The translations under genes were made by a program, and so were the position numbers. A model generated the notes under the pieces. It was not told where the DNA came from, did no database searches, and saw only the letters and a list, made by a program, of their open reading frames with translations. Of a stretch of DNA of 64,000 bases, positions 57,374-64,000 are shown one piece after another; the first letter of the stretch is position 1; each line of letters begins with the position of its first letter. Location: assembly GCA_021234155.1 (NCBI GenBank), contig JAJEKV010000001.1, positions 33,519,013-33,583,012 of the forward strand. Direction: 5' to 3'. The DNA is from Isoetes taiwanensis (lineage: Eukaryota; Streptophyta; Lycopodiopsida; Isoetales; Isoetaceae).

Positions 57374-58816
57374 GAAGAATGAAAGACATACAAATTGATT
57401 AAAAGACAATTCTTTTGACCTAGTATGAAACAAGAGGTAAAATCTTATATATCACAATGGCATGTATGTCAAGCCGTTAAAATAGATCATGGCAAGATGT
57501 CAGGATTGTTACAACCTTTACCACTACCTTTGAAAAGGTGGAAATGGACAAGTATGGATTTCATAGTTGTGCTCCCACGATCCAATTGACAACACACAAG
57601 TACTAGCGATAGTCGGTTGCCTAACAAAATATGCAAAATTCTTAGCATTACGGGGTGATGCTACTAGACATGTGGCAAAGGAGTATAGGTTGTGTACCCT
57701 ACTTTCGATTTGCCACGAAGAATTGTAAGCGGTTGGGACTCTAAATTCACCGGGCATTTCTAGAAAGATTTCATGAAAGGGCTAAGAGTAAGCCTTAGTA
57801 CAAGTAGTGGAAATCACCCACAAACTGATGGACAAATAGAACGAATTAACAGAATCCTGGAGGATATGTTAAGAAGTTTTGTGTTTGAAAAACAGTCCAA
57901 GTGGTAGAATTCGCTTATAACAATGCGTATCACGCAGGTGTCAAAATGAGTTCCTTTATGGCAATGATGGGTACGAACCTGAGAACATATACCAAGACGA
58001 GTCAAGCCTTAAAAACTGATTTGGCTATTCATATGTTGGAAGACATGCAAGCCATATTGTATCAGTGTAGGGCAAACTTAAAGAAAGCTCAAGATCGAGC
58101 CATGGTAAGTGCCAATAAACATCGTAGAGAAGTAATCTTAAAGAAGGTGAGTATACATTCCTACGAATTGTTTACCCTTCGGCACACTCAAGGTCGACAG
58201 CTTAAAACCATTGGTCAAAGAGAAGGTTCTCAAATTGACGCCCCAATATGCTGGACCCTTCAAGGTGTTAAGAAGGATCAATGAGACAACATATGAGTTA
58301 GAGCTTCCAGATGGGATCGGCAAGCATCCCGTTTTCCATGTACGCCAACTCAAGAAAGCTATATTGTCTACGAACAACGTGATAGCACAATTCTCGTAGC
58401 CCTTAGCTCTGGGGTAACTCCGGAGGCGATTCTAGACACTCGCATTCGGAAGCTGCACAATAGGAACATTACAGAGTACTTGATCTTGTGGCGAGGTCAA
58501 CCACTCTCTGAGGCCACATGGGAGAGTGAAGAGTACGTGCAGCAAAATCCTCATCTGACCCAAAACTCGTGGAGACCACGGAAGGGTTAGTAGAGTCAAT
58601 GAGGTCTGTTACCCAAAATGATTAGAGTCTTGCATCAGGGATGGCAAGTAGGATATCCATAAAATGATGACCTACGAAACCATGGCCACAGGATGGTCCC
58701 GGAAATGGGTTTCAGATGGACTAAATAATGAAACCATGGTCACAGGTTGGCCTCGGGAATGAGTTTCAAATACTCCTATAATCCTTGGGGACCAAGGATT
58801 TGAAGGGGGGAGATAT
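57374..58816 (+). pseudogene. Ty3 element C (3' part): integrase and chromodomain, joined to element B
   Basis: After 57373 the sequence no longer matches A. Shifted frames read PSMKQEVKSYISQWHVCQAV (H2C2 zinc region), [94 protein letters not shown], then EYLILWRGQPLSEATWESEE, a chromodomain-like end (about 58460-58540). A G-run polypurine tract lies near 58803-58813. The integrase is of a different Ty3 sublineage from A. Confidence 0.82.
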
Positions 58817-59169
58817 GTTATAAACATGCAAATGGGGCATCAAAATAAAAACCAATAGCTAAGGAAAATAAATCCCTTAATTATGATGAGGTGTCAACAC
58901 CCGATCGGGTGAGCTGCCTCAAGCCATCGAAGGTTAAGGCATGGCGCAGGCCAAGCGGCCAATTGAGCTTCTGGCCATCTGATCCGATCCCAGGAGAGAT
59001 CCCAAGAGTTGCACATAGGCCGGATGATGATTTCGGCCCTTGGACTGCTGCAGAAGACCAGTAGTTTACAAATTGGAGCAGTATATAAAGATTGGGTACT
59101 TCCCAAGAACGGAGAGAACATTTTACGCAGAAGTTCCTGATCGTCCTAAAGGCTTTCCTCAGTTGATCC
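58816..59169 (+). repeat. Probable 3' LTR start of element C, interrupted
   Basis: TGTTATAAACATGCAAATGG begins right after a purine run (AAGGGGGGAGATA), as expected for a 3' LTR. A TATA-like GTATATAAAG lies near 59079. The LTR is cut at 59170 by the start of another LTR element, and its end was not identified. Confidence 0.5.
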
Positions 59170-61590
59170 TGATATGGTGGTGCTCAGGGGAATGGCTCGA
59201 AAAGTAAGAACAAGATAGTTACATGGGAAATGAACATAAGACTTGCACCATTGAGATATTTATGGAACCTTGAAAATGGTTGAGATCTTATAATTGGTCC
59301 ATGCACCTTTCCCTTTTTCCAAAAAGGCTCTTTAATCCCTATATAAGGGGAAGAGGTGTGCTTATTGGATTCAGATCCATCTCCATCCTTCTCTTGCCAC
59401 CTTCCATAAACTCTGTATCGTTTCTTAGAGAGGATTCTCTAAGGGTTGATGATCCTAAACCCCTTCTTGCTTGACATAAATTGCGCATGGACTAGCTTGG
59501 AGATTCTTGCTTTTGCGAGCTGGTTGGGTGGAGAGCTTTGGGCTAAAGGCCTGGGTTTTTTTTTTTTTGAGAATCTTTAATGTTTAGTGTTGGTTTATTA
59601 CGTGGTTGATCTTTTGATTACTGGCTAACTATTGATTCGTAACAAGTGGTACCAGAGCACGGTTTCGATCTCTCTTGGAGCCTGTGAGTAATTAATATGT
59701 AAGAATTTCTATCTGAAGTCGTTAAGGTAAGAACTTGCAAGGTTTCGCTTGAAGATATTAATAAAAAAAAAAAGAAAAAAAAAATCCAAGTGATTTTCAG
59801 TTAACGTATCCTTCGAGATTTATCTCTTACTAGGATCAAAGTTTAGAAGCTGCTATCACATATGTTGTAGTAGCTGGAGTAAAGGATAATTGATATGGAA
59901 TTGTTTAAAAAGAGTTTTTGATTGAATAGAGTCAGTTGATTTTAAGCCAGCAGGATATCTCAGAGGTAGGTCCTAAAAGAAAAAACAGGTAATTCCTTTG
60001 TGTCTTTAGTCTGCTAAGAAAAACTATCGGGAAGAGAAGGGCTCTCAAATCTTGTAGTAACTTTATAATGATCACTCCATCCTTTTGCCATCATAAAAAA
60101 CTAGATGTCCTTTTATCGATACTGTTTGACCTGTTGATCTGCAAATCTCCTTCGTAAACTTTACTTTGCACGGCGAAGTCCTAATATCTGCTGTAAGAGA
60201 AAAAATTTATATCCTCGACCAGTATTAAAACTCGTCAGTTTCTAGTTTGCTACAAAATATTTGAAGCCTCGTGGAATTACGCCCTTAAATTAGTTGGCTT
60301 GACCTTAGGATAATGAGGTCATATGAAGTTATTTTAATTAAACACATGTTGACCCATACTAGCTAAGCTTTATTTTTTGGAATATCTTGGCTAGGAAAAT
60401 TTACAATTTTCTCTAGGTTCATTCAAACTCTAATGATTAATATTCTAACAAAATATGTTTTTTCTTTGCATATTCATCATGATTGTATGATTTTTTATAA
60501 GTCGTGTATATGTGAGATGCATATGTAAGAGCTATGAGCACAGTTGTGGAGGTTACTCAAGCTACCCCAATTAATCTTCTCCTTCTCTTGAATCTTTTCC
60601 TCCGATAAGCCAAAAAAGAGCCTCAAATTATGTGTTAAGTTGCCTTAAGGGAATCTAAGGTGTACCTCTCCTAAATCCTTTCTCCATGCCTAGCCCAAAA
60701 ACTTCGATTCTTAAGGAATTGTGATGTATTTATCCTGACCCTCTATATCCTTAAAGCATGTTTTAATGAACATTTTGAGACATCTATTATGACTGCAGCA
60801 TAATAGTTGGTCTTGATAAATTTTTAGCCTTAAGGGCTGGACTTGATTATTTCTAGTTGTGGACTCAACTAGGGTTGCAACCATGGACTTGAGGTGTTAC
60901 TTTGCCATATAATTCTTTGATCAAGGACGATCAATCCCGGGAAGGGGAGGAAATGATGTGGTAATATTTGGAGGAGTGGCTATAGGAGCAAGAGAATGGG
61001 AAAGAAAGCTAATATATAGAAGCCAAGACCTTGTACATCATTTCTAAGCCAAATCTTTGGAGCTTATATTAAATATTAGAGATGTTTAAGAAAAGGTGAA
61101 TTTAAATAAGGTGAGCCTTTATTCTATTATAAGGGCAACGAACCCTTTTCAAAAGGCATGTGAAACCTTATAAAGGCATGGACTCTCAACACAAAGGAGG
61201 AGGCTGTAGACATCTATGACCAGAAGGAGTTCCGACCTAGCCCAAGAAATCCAAACCATCGAATCTTCCATAACCAGCATTAAAATCCTTATTCCATCCT
61301 GAATTCTTAACCTAAACTCTTACATCTGAATGATTGGAGAATCTTTCAGTATGTTGTGGTTACCCAAAATCCAGCCTAAGCTTGTACTTAAGCCAATCTT
61401 TCCTTGAATTTGCAGTTTGTTAGATTGAGGACTCTCTAGTGGCTACCTTGTTTTTCCTCAAAACCTTTCCTATTCCAAAATTAAGCCTTTCTCGAAGGTT
61501 CTCTTGTTCAGGATAGTCCGACTGGGTGGTGAGCTTTGCCTTTAAGGGTGTAGTTGTGCTTATTTATTTCATTTACAAGTTTTCTGCCTA
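59170..61590 (+). mobile_element. Non-autonomous LTR retroelement D, sister of the 11615-14090 element
   Basis: The 5' LTR 59170-59644 starts TGATATGGTGGTGCTCAGG. The PBS TGGTACCAGAGC (about 59647-59658) is followed by CACGG and CTCTCTTGGAGCCTGTG, as in the nested element. The 1.3-kb interior has no gag or pol. Near 60830-60845 it carries AAGGGCTGGACTTG, the unit tandemly repeated in the sister. The polypurine tract GGAAGGGGAGGAAA (60940-60953) precedes the 3' LTR, which starts TGATGTGG at 60954 and fades near 61590. The upstream bases ATCAAGGACGATCAATCCC also match the sister. No clear target duplication. Confidence 0.82.
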
Positions 61591-63560
61591 CCCACTTAAT
61601 TTGGATCAAGGTTCTTCCTGCATGAATAGAAAGAGCTTTTCATCTTTAAGTTCCTTCACTTTCAATGTGGTCGTAGCCATGTCGATGAAATCCTAGAAAG
61701 TAAACGGCTCATTAGAATTGTGGCCGCATTCTTGGCGAGCAAAAACTTATACACTTACATTCCATGCAGAGGTTATTGTTGTTCCAGTGGGTCCTTTAGG
61801 AGAATAACCATAAGGTTTATGCTAGTAATGAAGCTGCTGAAGCTTTTCAATAAGAGGCTCTGTGTACACTGTATTAGCAATTATTTTGTTGCTCTGTATT
61901 GACATTTTGATTGTGCTCTTTATCAGTTAGATTTTCATTTAACACACGTGTTCTTGTCTTGGATATGCCTTTGCAAATTCTAGTCATTCCTCGACTTTGC
62001 AAAAGTAGAGCATAACATTTGAGCAACGAGGATAAAAAAAAATCTTACCCACAAGGTCCTCTGGCCTTGATTAAGTGATCCTTTTCCTGTAGGGGGATGT
62101 GATAACGTGAGCTAATACCAACTACATCAAAAATTATGTTCGCCTTACTTCGTAATAGGATCATGGTGCTATGTTTGCCGATGTCAGAACTTTGGTAGGT
62201 TGACTTAGAACTTCGCACCAAGGTCTAAACATTTTTTTTTGAACGAGTCATATGCGTCATGCTCGCCAGCGCAGATTCACAGTAAAAAATGATAGCCTTC
62301 GTAAACTAGTTCACTTCCATTGGATAGAACCTCTTGAACTCCTTCCAATATAAAGCTGTTTATTCTGCTAGTTTCTTCTCTTTATCGGGATTAAATTCAA
62401 ATTCGGAAGCAATCAAGTTGCACTAAACCAAGTGATAGCATGTGATGTAAGTAATTGGTAAACCAGAGGAGGTAGGTGTTAAAGAAGTAGAGGGTTTCTC
62501 GGTCTGGTCTGTATTTAACTTCCATAAGCTTTGCTATTTTTTGCAGAGGAGGAGTTTCAAACTTACCATTGTTCTCTACAGGAAGAGATATAATGTATTT
62601 AAGCTCAGTTGGATTCACTACAGCAGACGACATAGGGTTACTCTGCACCTTAAATTTTTTCCTTGGCAGAAGATGGCGCACCAAGACTGGCCAAAGGAAC
62701 CACTAGCCTTTCCTTTGCCATGGCTCTCAACCATTTGGTATCCATTATCTATGGCATCTTATTGTATTTCTTGGCCTTAATTGCACAAGAAGGAGGCTTC
62801 TTATCATTTGCAAGGCCATTTCTATGTTTGTTGAACCAACTAGGACGTCACGATTGCCTTTAATACTAGAGAGAGCAGTGACTCGTATGATGGAAGAGTC
62901 CAACCATAGAATTTGGCGCTGGTAGGCATGTTTTTTGCACTTGCAGGCTTATTTTGCTTGAAAGCAACCATTATGCTAGGACTGTAGTTTTGCCACCGCA
63001 GCACGCACTCCACAAACTACAGTTGTGCATTTTAGACGCTGCAGATCAGGGCATCTTTGACATTATTTTTAGTTCCTTCCCACATTGCTACTATAATCTC
63101 CAGTTGCTCGATGTCCTCGGGTCCTTTTCTAGTTCTGAGAAAAAGGTACAAGTCTTTTCTTCTGTCTTCCTTAGTTTGTGGCATCGCCTGAGCTATCTCT
63201 ATGGCCCATTTTCGACTTGTGCATAGAGTTATGATGCCTGTCGGCTCCACATCCAGACCTCTGAACAAGTCCATTGCTACAAGGCAAACGAGAATTAATC
63301 AGGCCAAACCTCACAAAGATTGTGGCTGCGATCTGCTCCAAAAGTTTTAAGGTACACCAGAATAATTGGGTACAAATAGACGGAGGAAAGTCACAATCAG
63401 ATTATGAAAATGAATACGATTTCTCTAAATACATAACTTTGGGGCACTTAGTAAAATCACATTGGTCTTCATAATCAAATAATGTGGCCGCCAAAACGTT
63501 TTACTAGCTAAGGGGATCGTGGGCGCGATCCATATGAGATGAAATCTTAGGACTAACAAG

Positions 63561-63592
<32 letters not shown>

Positions 63593-64000
63593 CCCCCGGG
63601 AAACCACTAGCACGAGCAACAACTCTACTAGCAGCTCAAGCTACATCAGTCAATCCCTCAGTAGCTTCATCATTCCATATTTTAGTCTAGCAAACAAAAG
63701 ATGGTACATCAACCCTATGGCCAAAAAGTCATATGACTTTAATATTTTTGAACCAAAATCCAAATATTACAACTTATGGAATCAGTATTCTTGGACCAAA
63801 GTGACATGCAGGTCCTTTTTACATGCTTTCATGCATGTAACTATAACTTTTTAGCATGCAAGTACTTTCACACATGTCCATGCATGCAACCAGAAATACC
63901 CAAAATACAATATGTACTTTAAGCATAGCAACGTGTTCTATTGGATCCATTTTAACTATTAATTTGTATGTTCCTTTAACTAGCCAGCTCCCACCATTTG
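61591..64000. other. Unassigned, possible old retroelement DNA
   Basis: Short frames only. Minus-strand pieces 62684-62397 (NPTELKYIISLPVENNGKFE) and 63274-63032 (GPEDIEQLEIIVAMWEGTKN) look protein-like but match no family I can name. A pure A-run of about 26 followed by CCCCCGGG lies at 63565-63600. Confidence 0.3.

Overview
The window is nuclear DNA of a land plant. The intact genes carry spliceosomal introns with GT..AG borders, and their products belong to plant-type families: a BRUTUS/HRZ iron-sensing E3 ligase, a type II mitochondrial peroxiredoxin, and a glucose/ribitol-dehydrogenase-like SDR. Most of the remaining DNA is nested, decaying retroelements, as expected of a large, repeat-rich genome. 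I could not fix the lineage from sequence alone; a fern or other non-angiosperm is plausible but is only inference.

Layout. 1-0.9 kb: LINE reverse transcriptase remnant (-). 0.94-3.4 kb: intact six-exon SDR gene (-) between two inverted copies of one repeat. 3.6-6.3 kb: two decayed host genes (+), an SRO/RCD1-type PARP-RST gene and a catalase. 8.2-15.2 kb: Ty1/copia element (-) with a non-autonomous LTR element nested in it (perfect ATGTT target duplication). 15.4-18.3 kb: WD40 fragment, a long-TIR foldback element, tandem duplications and a Helitron-like end. 18.4-26.3 kb: Ty3 chromovirus A (-) with 1.5-kb LTRs. 26.3-34.4 kb: unassigned DNA, an HSPA12-like Hsp70 remnant, and an L1-type LINE whose RT domain is deleted in frame. 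34.5-36.3 kb: intact PRXIIF gene (+). 38-44 kb: SINE-like copy, unassigned DNA, LINE remnant and a TTA-flanked MITE. 45.2-51.4 kb: intact 13-exon BRUTUS-like gene (-). 53.2-58.8 kb: Ty3 element B (+), a mosaic joined to a second Ty3 lineage near 57.37 kb. 59.2-61.6 kb: second member of the non-autonomous LTR family. 61.6-64 kb: unassigned.

Three genes look functional: SDR (292 aa), PRXIIF (194 aa) and BRUTUS-like (1271 aa). Each gave a continuous reading frame across hand-called exons. No operon-like organisation is expected or seen. Their shared theme is redox and iron, and the SRO and catalase pseudogenes fit it too, but this may be chance.

Most unusual signals: (i) all three chromovirus LTRs carry, antisense near the 5' end, a compact tRNA-like unit with A box, B box and an oligo-T terminator; (ii) a dispersed A-tailed repeat family is built from the 12-mer GGAAACCTCCCC in both orientations, and one copy sits just upstream of PRXIIF; (iii) a SINE-like repeat ends in ATTCT-type pentamer tails at three loci; (iv) nested foldback elements lie in a PRXIIF intron. 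All calls come from reading the sequence and from family knowledge; no database search was possible.
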